Positions 1-7,532 of a DNA stretch of 40,362 bases are shown in pieces. Origin of the DNA: Actinomycetota bacterium (lineage in GTDB: Bacteria; Actinomycetota; Nitriliruptoria; Nitriliruptorales; Nitriliruptoraceae); the NCBI GenBank assembly GCA_019347575.1, contig JAHWKY010000038.1, positions 1-40,362 of the forward strand, read 5' to 3'. Under the pieces are notes generated by a model that ran no database searches, had not been told where the DNA came from, and saw only the letters and a program-made list of their open reading frames with translations. The position numbers were made by a program, and so were the translations under genes. Positions within the stretch are counted from its first letter, which is position 1; each line of letters begins with the position of its first letter.

Positions 1-2
1 AC

Positions 3-251
3 TTCGGCGTCGTCACGCTCCGCCCTGACGCCCCAGCGGCTGCCACCGGCGTGGTGCAGGTCGGACTCGCGGGGGGTATCGCCGTCGGCCCTCTGCTCTT
101 CGGCCTCCTCGCGGGCCACCTCGATTACGGTCGATCGTGGATGGTCGTCACCGCTGTGATGCTCATCGCGGCCTGGCTCGTCTTCCGTGGAGCCGTGGGC
201 CTCGGACACCACTCGGGCTCGCTGGTCCCTCTGGCCAGGAGCGACGGGTGA
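3..251 (+). CDS. MFS-type transporter, C-terminal fragment
   Basis: The reading frame is open from the window edge to a TGA at 249-251, so only the last 82 residues of a membrane protein are seen. The segment contains two hydrophobic stretches separated by a short polar loop (GHLDYGRSW), as in the final two helices of major facilitator superfamily carriers; the glycine-rich start of the first (GLAGGIAVGPLLFGLLAG) fits an MFS helix 11. The tail is short and polar. The stop overlaps the GTG start of the following oxidase by 4 bases, so the two are probably translated together and the carrier may import the substrate of that enzyme. Substrate cannot be told from this fragment, and another polytopic permease is possible. 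Confidence 0.6.
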   Translation, partial: FGVVTLRPDAPAAATGVVQVGLAGGIAVGPLLFGLLAGHLDYGRSWMVVTAVMLIAAWLVFRGAVGLGHHSGSLVPLARSDG

Positions 252-1423
252 GTCGCACCCTGCACTCGGTTGCGCACGCTCGACGCGTCGCACGTCGCCG
301 GCTGCCGAAGGTCGTGTTCGACTTCGTCGACGGCGGCGCCGAGGACGAGATCACGCTGCGACGGAACACCGCTGACCTCGCAGCGCTCACGCTGCGTCCG
401 GACGGCCTGGCCGACGTCTCGCAGCGCGATCTGAGCACGACCGTGCTCGGTGAGTCGGTGTCAATGCCGATCCTGCTCGCGCCGGTCGGCCTCGCCCGGC
501 TCGTTGGCGGCGGTGGAGAGCGCGCTGCCGCCGCAGCCGCGGCAGCGGCTGGGACCGTGTACGTGCTGAGCACACAGTCGAGCTACACCATCGAGGACGT
601 CGCAGCGAGTTCGTCAGGACCGCGATGGTTCCAGCTCTACCCCTGGCGCGACCCCGCCGTCGTGGCGCAGCTCGTCGATCGTGCCGAGCGCGCCGGGTAC
701 CGGGCCCTCTGCCTGACCATCGACGTGCCGACGGTCGGCAAGCGGGAGCGGGACCTGCACAACCGGATGGTCCTGCCACCACGGCCACGACCCCACCACG
801 TCCTCGAGGCGGCGATCCGCTGGCCGTGGATCCGTGACGTCATCCTGGGGGAACCGGTGCGGTTCGCCAACCTCGCCGGCATCGCCGACGGCGACAGCAC
901 GGTGACCGTGGGGCAGTACGTCAGCCGTGAGCTCGCGAACCCGGGCGCCACGTGGGCGGTCGTGGGCGAGCTACGAGAGCGCTGGGAGGGGCCGCTGCTC
1001 GTCAAGGGCGTCCTCACCGCCGCCGATGCGCGCCACGCCGTGGATCACGGCGTCGACGGCATCGTCGTCTCCAACCACGGTGGTCGCCAGCTCGATGGCG
1101 TCTCGAGCAGCATCCGCGCCTTGACCGAGGTCGTCGCCGAGGTCGGCGACGACGCCCAGGTCCTCATGGACGGTGGCGTCCGCCGCGGCAGCGACGTCGT
1201 CAAGGCGCTCGCGCTGGGCGCCCGTGCCGTGCTCGTCGGCCGGCCCTACCTCTGGGGCCTGGCGGTCGGCGGGCAGGCAGGTGTCGAGGCCGTGCTGGCG
1301 ATCCTGGCAGACGAGCTCGATCGCTGCCTGACCCTCCTGGGTCGTGCCACCCCGTCCTCCGTCGATCGCCACGCCGTCGCGGTCCCCACGGCATGGGTTG
1401 CTCCAAGGGTGTTGACGGAATAA
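248..1423 (+). CDS. FMN-dependent alpha-hydroxy-acid oxidase/dehydrogenase (LldD/lactate oxidase family)
   Basis: A 391-residue protein of the FMN-dependent 2-hydroxy-acid dehydrogenase family, which oxidises L-lactate, glycolate, mandelate or similar acids to 2-oxo acids. Visible family blocks are the N-terminal VVFDFVDGGAEDE, the flavin-site LLAPVGLARL, QLYPWRD, LTIDVPTVGKRERD, the active-site SNHGGRQLDG (catalytic His near residue 276) and the phosphate-binding DGGVRRGSDVVKAL...GRP near the C terminus. Length is normal for the family (about 350-400). The GTG at 248 is chosen because it overlaps the preceding stop and begins just before conserved sequence; an upstream extension in frame would be an antisense-like, non-conserved tail. 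The substrate is not determinable here. It could feed 2-oxo acids to the E1 enzyme encoded at 11818-13776, but that is inference. Confidence 0.88.
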   Translation: MSRTLHSVAHARRVARRRLPKVVFDFVDGGAEDEITLRRNTADLAALTLRPDGLADVSQRDLSTTVLGESVSMPILLAPVGLARLVGGGGERAAAAAAAAAGTVYVLSTQSSYTIEDVAASSSGPRWFQLYPWRDPAVVAQLVDRAERAGYRALCLTIDVPTVGKRERDLHNRMVLPPRPRPHHVLEAAIRWPWIRDVILGEPVRFANLAGIADGDSTVTVGQYVSRELANPGATWAVVGELRERWEGPLLVKGVLTAADARHAVDHGVDGIVVSNHGGRQLDGVSSSIRALTEVVAEVGDDAQVLMDGGVRRGSDVVKALALGARAVLVGRPYLWGLAVGGQAGVEAVLAILADELDRCLTLLGRATPSSVDRHAVAVPTAWVAPRVLTE

Positions 1424-1440
1424 GTGATGATGATGATAAT
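1412..1440 (+). promoter_or_regulatory. Sigma-70-like promoter of the liv/hyu operon
   Basis: TTGACG (1412-1417), a 17-base spacer and GATAAT (1435-1440) make a near-consensus housekeeping promoter. It straddles the stop codon of the preceding oxidase gene (TAA 1421-1423) and lies in an AT-rich island inside very GC-rich DNA. The spacer includes a short GAT trinucleotide run. Predicted transcription would begin near 1447, about 35 bases before the livH start. Confidence 0.6.
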
Positions 1441-1481
1441 GAATATCCGTGCGGTCGGTCAGATGACGTGGGAGCGGTGAC

Positions 1482-2393
1482 GTGCTTCTCCTCCAACAGC
1501 TCACCAACGGGCTGCTCATCGGCGCGGTCTACGCGCTCTTCGCCACCGGGCTGACGCTGACGCTCGGCGTGCTGCGGATCCTGAACCTCGCCCACGGCGT
1601 CACCCTGACGATCGCGGCCATCGCCGGGGTCGAGATCGCCTCGCGCTTCGGTCTGCCCTTCGTGCCGCTCCTGGTCGTGGGTGCCGTGTTCGGCGGCATC
1701 GTGGGACTCGTGCTCGAGTACCTGGCGTTCCGACCGTTGCGGCTCTCCCGTTCACACGACGAGCACAGCCGCGAGTGGTCCACACTCGTCGCGAGCCTGG
1801 CGATGCTGATCGTGCTCGAGAGCTTCGCGCAGCTCTACACCTTCACCTTCACCCCCGATCAGATACTGCGCTTCCCCATCGAGACGTTCCAGAGCACACC
1901 GATCACCTTCCTCGGGATCTCGGTCCGCTCGATCAGCCTGGTGATGTTCGTGATCGCCACGCTCCTGACGGTCCTCGTCTGGTGGGTCATCCAGCACACC
2001 CAGACGGGTCGGGCCGCTCGGGCCGTGGCCGCCGACCCCGAGGCCGCAGGCATGCTCGGGATCAACGTCAACCTGTACGCGGCCGGGGTCGTCGCGGCGT
2101 CGGGGATGCTCGCCGGCATCGCCGGGATCCTGATCGGGGTCGCGTTCAACAGCGTCGACTTCCTCACCGGCGAGCTGTACCTGCTGCGCGGCTTCGCGGT
2201 CGTCATCCTCGGCGGCATCGGCAGCGTCCCCGGGAGCCTCTTCGGCGGCCTGCTCCTTGGGCTCTCGGAGGGCCTCACGGTGCACTTCGTCGGGACGCAC
2301 TGGGTGAAGGCGGTCGCCTTCGGCCTGCTCTTCCTCGTGCTGATCGTCCGACCGCAGGGGCTGTTCGGCAAGCTGGAGGTCGACCGCGCATGA
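1482..2393 (+). CDS. livH: Branched-chain amino-acid-type ABC importer permease (LivH)
   Basis: A 303-residue inner-membrane permease of the LivH family. It begins with the family hallmark LTNGLLIGAVYALFATGLTL and contains several strongly hydrophobic helices, the EAA-like ATPase-contact region around ARAVAADPEAAGMLGIN, and the late GGIGSVPGSLFGGLLLG motif. The start is GTG 1482, preceded by GGAG at 1471-1474. It pairs with LivM, to which it overlaps by 4 bases, and with the two ATPases that follow. Liv-type systems import branched-chain amino acids but also urea, amides, short-chain and aromatic acids. The surrounding HyuAB and CoA-transferase genes suggest a non-amino-acid or modified amino-acid substrate here. 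Confidence 0.92.
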   Translation: MLLLQQLTNGLLIGAVYALFATGLTLTLGVLRILNLAHGVTLTIAAIAGVEIASRFGLPFVPLLVVGAVFGGIVGLVLEYLAFRPLRLSRSHDEHSREWSTLVASLAMLIVLESFAQLYTFTFTPDQILRFPIETFQSTPITFLGISVRSISLVMFVIATLLTVLVWWVIQHTQTGRAARAVAADPEAAGMLGINVNLYAAGVVAASGMLAGIAGILIGVAFNSVDFLTGELYLLRGFAVVILGGIGSVPGSLFGGLLLGLSEGLTVHFVGTHWVKAVAFGLLFLVLIVRPQGLFGKLEVDRA

Positions 2394-3319
2394 GCCTCGG
2401 GCTGTCGCAGACGATCATCGAGCTGGCGCTCGTGAACGTCATCCTCGCACTGTCCGCCTTCGTCGTCGTCGCTGGCGGGACGTTCTCGTTCGCCTTCGTG
2501 GCCTTCATCGGCCTCGGCGCCTACACGGGCGCCATCATGGCCACCGAACACGGACTGGGCTTGCTGCCGGCACTGGTCGTCGCCCCGGCGATCGCGATGG
2601 TCGTTGCCGCGATCCTGGCCAAGCCCCTCGAGCGCCTGACCGGCGTCTACCTCGCCATGGTCACGGTCGCGATCATGGCCGTCTTCGAGGTCGTGCTCCT
2701 GAACATGAGCAGTGTCACCGGTGGGGCACTCGGCATCACGGGTATCGGCAGCGGCATCGGCCTGCTCGAACTCGGGCTCGCCGTGGCTGCGCTGCTGTTG
2801 GCGTTCCGGATGCTCCAACACTCGATGCTGGGACGCGCGATGCGGCTCGTGCGCGCGGATCCGCTCGTCGCCAGTGCCGTGGGCGTCAACGTGCCCCGCC
2901 TCCAGCTACTGCTCTTCGTCGCCTCGGCCGGGATAGGGGCCTTCGGAGGCGTCCTGCGCGCCTACTACTTCGGCTTCGTCGTCCCTGGCGACTACAGCTT
3001 CGCGCTGCTGATCCGCCTACTCGCGATGGTCATCCTGGGAGGCGTCGGGCACTGGAGCGGTGCGCTCATCGGCGCCTTCGTCATGACCGTGGTACCCGAC
3101 TGGTTGCGGCCGTTCGGCGAGTGGCGCGACATCGCGACCGGCGGGATCGTCCTGCTCATCATCGTCCTGGTCCCGCAGGGTGTGACCGGCGGGCTCACGC
3201 GTCTGCGGCGGATCCTCGTGCGCCGACGGCGGGGCGAGATCCAAGAAGAACCCGAGGACGCTCCCGCGACCGGACGGATCGAGGGTGAGCTCAGCATCGA
3301 GGGCGAGGGGGCGCGATGA
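2390..3319 (+). CDS. livM: Branched-chain amino-acid-type ABC importer permease (LivM)
   Basis: The second permease subunit, 309 residues, with about eight to nine hydrophobic segments. Family features are the early FVVVAGGTFSFAFVAFIGLGAY segment (equivalent of LivM's LxxGYxGxxSLGxAAFxGxGAY), MLGRAMRLVRADPLVASAVGVN as the ATPase-coupling loop, and MVILGGVGHWSGALIGA near the end. The ATG at 2390 overlaps the livH stop (ATGA) and is the first start giving the conserved N terminus; upstream in-frame codons lie inside livH. The C terminus carries an acidic tail of about 30 residues (EIQEEPEDAPATGRIEGE) beyond the membrane domain. It should form the heteromeric channel with LivH. Confidence 0.92.
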   Translation: MSLGLSQTIIELALVNVILALSAFVVVAGGTFSFAFVAFIGLGAYTGAIMATEHGLGLLPALVVAPAIAMVVAAILAKPLERLTGVYLAMVTVAIMAVFEVVLLNMSSVTGGALGITGIGSGIGLLELGLAVAALLLAFRMLQHSMLGRAMRLVRADPLVASAVGVNVPRLQLLLFVASAGIGAFGGVLRAYYFGFVVPGDYSFALLIRLLAMVILGGVGHWSGALIGAFVMTVVPDWLRPFGEWRDIATGGIVLLIIVLVPQGVTGGLTRLRRILVRRRRGEIQEEPEDAPATGRIEGELSIEGEGAR

Positions 3320-4071
3320 CCATGCTGTCCATCGAACACGCATCCAAGCACTTCGGTGCGCTCAAGGCCGTCGACGACATCAGCCTCGACGTGGCACCGG
3401 GCGAGATCGTGGGCCTCGTCGGCCCCAACGGGTCGGGCAAGACCACCCTGCTCAACCTCGTCAGTGGCTTCCTCGCCATGACCGACGGACGCATCGTCAT
3501 CGATGGGGACGACACCTCCGGAGCGCCACCGCACATGGTCGCCCGGAAGGGCGTGAGCCGGACGTTCCAGCTCATCCGGCTGGTCGAGACCGCCACGGTG
3601 CACGAGAACGTGCTGGCCGGCCTGTACACCGACGCCCCGGACCGCAGGCTCGGCCACGCCCTGGTGCCCTTCTGGGTCGCCGACCGGCGCCGTGAGCTCG
3701 ACGAGCGGGCAGCGGCTGCCATCGAACGGCTCGAGCTGTCCCCCTACGTCGGCATCGTCGTCGAGGAGCTGCCGTACGGGATCCAGCGGCGTGTCGAACT
3801 CGCGCGCGCGGCCGTATCGCAGCCGGCGCTCATCCTGCTCGACGAGCCGGCCGCCGGCGTCACCGAGCGCGACGTGCAGCGGCTCGGCAACTTCATCGAG
3901 ACCGAGGCGGAACGTGGCTGCGCCGTGGTCCTCGTGGACCACCACCTGCGTTTCGTACTGGACGTGTGTCCGCGGCTCGTCGTCATGAACTTCGGCGAGA
4001 AGATCTTCGACGGATCCTCCGGAGAGGCGACCGGGAACAGGGCCGTGCGGGAGGCCTACGTTGGGGTCTGA
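3316..4071 (+). CDS. livG: ABC importer ATP-binding subunit (LivG)
   Basis: A 251-residue cytoplasmic ATPase. Walker A is GPNGSGKTT near residues 35-43, the Q-loop region reads SRTFQLIRLVETATVHENVL (typical LivG), Walker B is ALILLDEPAAGV, and the H-loop lies in VLVDHHLRF. The ABC signature is degenerate: the canonical LSxGxxR position reads LPYGIQRRVELARA, a variant seen in LivG proteins. The start ATG 3316 overlaps the livM stop by 4 bases; its own stop overlaps the TTG start of livF by 11 bases. It powers substrate entry together with LivF. Confidence 0.92.
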   Translation: MTMLSIEHASKHFGALKAVDDISLDVAPGEIVGLVGPNGSGKTTLLNLVSGFLAMTDGRIVIDGDDTSGAPPHMVARKGVSRTFQLIRLVETATVHENVLAGLYTDAPDRRLGHALVPFWVADRRRELDERAAAAIERLELSPYVGIVVEELPYGIQRRVELARAAVSQPALILLDEPAAGVTERDVQRLGNFIETEAERGCAVVLVDHHLRFVLDVCPRLVVMNFGEKIFDGSSGEATGNRAVREAYVGV

Positions 4072-4759
4072 ACTGCTCAGCGTGACCGGGCTGCGGGTGG
4101 CCTACGGCGGCATCCACGCGGTCCACGCCATCGACCTGCACGTCGACCGCGGCACGGTGGTGGCGCTCGTCGGACCGAACGGCGCGGGCAAGACCAGCAC
4201 GATCCGCGGCATCGGAGGCCAGGAACGTGCCGATGGCCGCATCCTGTTCGACGGCGACGACATCTCGGGCTGGCCACCCCACCGCGTGTCGCGAGCCGGT
4301 CTCGCGCAGGTACCCCAAGGGCGCAGGTTGTTCCCCGAGCTGACCGTGATGGAGAACCTGTCGCTCGGCGCCTACAAGCGCGACGAGACGGGACAGCTGC
4401 GGGACGTGTTCGACCTGTTCCCCCGGCTGGAGGAGCGATCGAACCAGCGCGCCGGGTCCATGTCGGGGGGTGAGCAGCAGATGCTCGCCATCGGTCGAGC
4501 TCTGATGGCCGGTCCGAAGCTGATCGCCATGGACGAGCCCAGCCTCGGTCTCGCGCCCATCCTCGTCCGTGATGTCTTCGACGCGATCGCACGGATCCGC
4601 GAACTGGACGTCTCGGTGCTGCTCGTCGAGCAGAACGCGACGCAGGCGCTCAACGTCAGTGACCACGTCTACGTGCTCGATCGTGGCCGCATCGTGTACG
4701 AGCAGCCGACCGAGCGTGCTCGCGAGGAGCTCGATCTGATCGAGACGTACATGGGCTGA
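4061..4759 (+). CDS. livF: ABC importer ATP-binding subunit (LivF)
   Basis: A 232-residue ATPase of the LivF type. Motifs are Walker A GPNGAGKTS near residue 36, AQVPQGRRLFPELTVMENL (diagnostic of LivF), signature SGGEQQMLAIGRALM, Walker B LIAMDEPSLGLAP and H-loop-region LLVEQNA, where Gln replaces the His of most ABC ATPases as usual in LivF. Translation starts at TTG 4061, inside the end of livG, suggesting translational coupling. Length and motif order match E. coli LivF (about 237). Confidence 0.92.
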   Translation: MGSELLSVTGLRVAYGGIHAVHAIDLHVDRGTVVALVGPNGAGKTSTIRGIGGQERADGRILFDGDDISGWPPHRVSRAGLAQVPQGRRLFPELTVMENLSLGAYKRDETGQLRDVFDLFPRLEERSNQRAGSMSGGEQQMLAIGRALMAGPKLIAMDEPSLGLAPILVRDVFDAIARIRELDVSVLLVEQNATQALNVSDHVYVLDRGRIVYEQPTERAREELDLIETYMG

Positions 4760-4794
4760 CCGAGTCGGTCGGCACCCGAGCCAAGGAGCAACGC

Positions 4795-5487
4795 ATGAGG
4801 ATCAAGATGGTCAGCCCGATGACTCGCCTCGACGGCATGAGCCGCGAGGACTTCAGGGAGTACTACGTCAAGCAGCACACCCAGGTCGGGGGCGGTTTCC
4901 CCGGTCACATCAAGTACGTCGGCAGCCCCGCCATCCAGAGTGCCAACGGCGACGACCCGCCGTTCGACGCCGTGGCGGAGCTGTGGTGGGAGAGCGTCGA
5001 CGCGCTGGCCGCGGCGTACACGCACGAGCTGTGGGAACGGGCACGAGCTGACCACCCCAACGTCGTCAGCGGCCGCATCATGTTCGTGGTCGAGGAGCAC
5101 GACATCCTCGAGCCCCCGCCCACCGGTGAGGGCGTGAAGTACATCGCGCTGCTGACGCGCGCGGACAAGCAGTCGCGCGAGGACTTCCGTCGCTACTGGT
5201 TCGACGAGCACATCCCGCTGGCCCTGCAGACGCCGAACCTCAAGGGGTACCGCGCGTGCCCGGGTCTGTACTCCGCCAACGGCGACGGGATCCTGACCGA
5301 CCCCAGAGAGGTCAGCCAGTTCGACGGAGTCGTCGAGATGTTCTTCGACAGCGTGGAGGCGTTCAACGAGTCGTTCGCCGACCCCTTCTGGGACCGGCTG
5401 CGCACCGACTACTACGCGAACTTCGCGATGGGCCGCGTCCAGCTCCTCGTCGAGGAGCACCTCGTCTTCGACAAGATCACGGACTGA
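4795..5487 (+). CDS. Tandem EthD-domain protein (dimeric alpha/beta-barrel)
   Basis: A 230-residue protein built of two similar halves. Each begins with a beta-strand and then a near-identical motif: SREDFREYYVKQH near residue 17 and SREDFRRYWFDEH near residue 126. This matches the EthD family (ferredoxin-like fold, usually about 100 residues and dimeric), here fused in tandem. EthD was named from the ETBE-degradation operon and related domains occur in many catabolic clusters, often without an assigned reaction; some relatives are small-molecule decarboxylases, cyclases or monooxygenases. The Shine-Dalgarno AAGGAG (about 4781-4786) precedes ATG 4795. It lies between livF and hyuA in the same transcription unit. 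An actual enzymatic role is inferred, not shown. Confidence 0.75.
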   Translation: MRIKMVSPMTRLDGMSREDFREYYVKQHTQVGGGFPGHIKYVGSPAIQSANGDDPPFDAVAELWWESVDALAAAYTHELWERARADHPNVVSGRIMFVVEEHDILEPPPTGEGVKYIALLTRADKQSREDFRRYWFDEHIPLALQTPNLKGYRACPGLYSANGDGILTDPREVSQFDGVVEMFFDSVEAFNESFADPFWDRLRTDYYANFAMGRVQLLVEEHLVFDKITD

Positions 5488-5489
5488 CC

Positions 5490-7532
5490 ATGACCAACGA
5501 CGCACCTCGTCCGCAGCTCGTCGGCGTCGATGTCGGCGGGACCTTCACCGACGTCGTCGTCCGCGACGAGCGCGACGGATCGCTGCGCGTCGGCAAGGTC
5601 CCCTCGACCCCCGAGGATCAGTCGCGCGGGTTCATGGAGGGCCTCGCAGCGCTCGACATCGATCCGGGGTCCGTCGCCCTCCTCATACACGGCACGACGG
5701 TCGCCACGAACGCGGTGATCGAGCGCAAGGGCGCGGAGTGCCTGCTGGTCACGACCCGCGGGTTCCGAGACGCGCTGGAGCTCGGCCGACGCGACCGACC
5801 CCAGGTCTACGGCCTGCGCGGCAGCGTGCACCCGCTCGTCCCCCGGCGGCTCCGCGTCGAGGTCGACGAGCGCACCCGGGCCGACGGCACGGTCACGCGC
5901 GAGGTCGACGAGGACGAGCTCCTCGCGGCCGTCGAGACCCACGTCGACGAGGTCGGTGCCGTCGTCGTCAGCTTCCTGCACGCGTACGCCAACCCCGCGA
6001 ACGAGGAAGCGGCCTGCGCGGCGATCCGGCGACGTTGGCCCGAGCTGTACGTCATCCCGGCCGGGGTCAGCCTGCCGCGGATCTCGGAGTTCGAGCGCAC
6101 CTCCACGGGGGTGGTCCACGCGTACGTGCAACCCATCATGAACCGCTACCTCAGCTCGCTCGCGAGTGCTGTGGACGAGGCCGGCTACCTCCGCCCGCCC
6201 GCGATCGTGCAGTGCAACGGGGGGATCATGTCGCTCGGGCACGCGATCGATCGCCCCGCCAACACCGTCCGCTCTGGTCCGGCCGCCGGGGTCATCGCCG
6301 GCGCCACCGTCGCTCGGCAGGCCGGGTTCCCCAACGCCATCACGGCCGATATGGGTGGCACCAGCTTCGACGTCGCGCTGGTCGTCGACGGCATCCCCAC
6401 GGTCACCGACGAGAAGCTCGTCGACTTCCGGATCCCCCTGCGCGTGCCCACCATCGACGTCGAGACCCTCGGCGCCGGTGGCGGAAGCCTCGCGAGCATC
6501 GACGCCGCGGGGATCCTACGGGTGGGACCCGAGAGCGCTGGGGCGATGCCGGGCCCCGCGTGCTACGGGCGTGGCGGTGAGCAGCCGACCGTGACCGACG
6601 CCAACCTCGTCCTGCGTCGCATCAACCCCGATCGGCCCATCGGCGGCAAGCGCCTCGACCTCGACGTGTCCCTGAGCATCAAGGCGATCCAGGCTCACGT
6701 CGCGGACACGCTCGGCGTCGGCGTCGAGGAGGCAGCCGAGGCGATCCTCCGCGTGGTCGACGGCCGGATGGGTGGCCAGGTGCGCATCATGTCGGTGGGG
6801 CGCGGTCACGACCCCCGCGACTTCGTGCTCGTGCCGTTCGGAGGCGCGGGCCCGCTGCACGGCGCCGCGATCATGCGGGACGTGGGCATCCCACGCGCGG
6901 TCGTGCCGCCCTCGCCGGGGGTGACGTCGGCGATCGGCTGCATCGATGCGGATGTCCGCTACGACTTCGTCCAGAGCATCCGGCAGCCACTCGCCGACGT
7001 CGACTTCGACGCTGTCAACCGCATCGTCGACGAGTACCTGACCGAGGGGAGGCGCCTGATCGAACAGGGCGGGGTCCCGGTCGAGGCCGTCGCGCTGGGC
7101 GTCCAGGCGGAGATGCACTTCGAGGGGCAACGTCACGCCATCCGGGTCGAGGTCGAGAGCCCGCTGACTCGTGACGACGTGGAGCGCGCGTTCCGCGAGG
7201 AGTACCGCCGTCAGTACGGGACCGTGCTCGACAACCCGGCCATGCTACTCGACCTCGAGTGTCACGTGGTCGGGCGACGACCACGGAGGGTCGAGACCTG
7301 GCCCGAACTCGACGAGCAGCCGTGGGACGACGCGGTCATCGAGCGCCGGGACGTGTACTTCGACGGGGCTTGGCGAGACACGCCCATCATCGAACGTACC
7401 GCCCTGTTCCCGGGCATGTCCGGCGTGGGCCCGGCGATCGTCGAGCAGGACGACACCACCACGGTCGTGCTGCCCGACATGTCCGTGCGCGTCGATCACG
7501 CCGGGAACCTGATCCTGGAGGTGGCATCGTGA
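5490..7532 (+). CDS. hyuA: Hydantoinase/oxoprolinase subunit A (HyuA family)
   Basis: A 680-residue ATP-dependent amidohydrolase/carboxylase subunit. The N terminus has the ASKHA-type phosphate loop LVGVDVGGTFTDVVV, followed by HGTTVATNAVIERKGAE, and a second nucleotide-binding block TADMGGTSFDVALV near residue 285; later comes FGGAGPLHGAA. These are the hallmarks of the hydantoinase A/5-oxoprolinase/acetone carboxylase beta superfamily, which uses ATP to open or carboxylate substrates. The ATG at 5490 follows the EthD gene stop by two bases. The stop overlaps hyuB by 4 bases. No small acetone-carboxylase-gamma gene follows, so a hydantoinase/oxoprolinase-like reaction (opening of a cyclic amide) is favoured over ketone carboxylation. 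Exact substrate unknown. Confidence 0.88.
   Translation: MTNDAPRPQLVGVDVGGTFTDVVVRDERDGSLRVGKVPSTPEDQSRGFMEGLAALDIDPGSVALLIHGTTVATNAVIERKGAECLLVTTRGFRDALELGRRDRPQVYGLRGSVHPLVPRRLRVEVDERTRADGTVTREVDEDELLAAVETHVDEVGAVVVSFLHAYANPANEEAACAAIRRRWPELYVIPAGVSLPRISEFERTSTGVVHAYVQPIMNRYLSSLASAVDEAGYLRPPAIVQCNGGIMSLGHAIDRPANTVRSGPAAGVIAGATVARQAGFPNAITADMGGTSFDVALVVDGIPTVTDEKLVDFRIPLRVPTIDVETLGAGGGSLASIDAAGILRVGPESAGAMPGPACYGRGGEQPTVTDANLVLRRINPDRPIGGKRLDLDVSLSIKAIQAHVADTLGVGVEEAAEAILRVVDGRMGGQVRIMSVGRGHDPRDFVLVPFGGAGPLHGAAIMRDVGIPRAVVPPSPGVTSAIGCIDADVRYDFVQSIRQPLADVDFDAVNRIVDEYLTEGRRLIEQGGVPVEAVALGVQAEMHFEGQRHAIRVEVESPLTRDDVERAFREEYRRQYGTVLDNPAMLLDLECHVVGRRPRRVETWPELDEQPWDDAVIERRDVYFDGAWRDTPIIERTALFPGMSGVGPAIVEQDDTTTVVLPDMSVRVDHAGNLILEVAS

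Noticed and set aside
1424-1440. GAT trinucleotide run as a microsatellite for phase variation
   Set aside because: Only four units, and the run sits in the spacer and -10 region of a promoter; a plain promoter explanation suffices.
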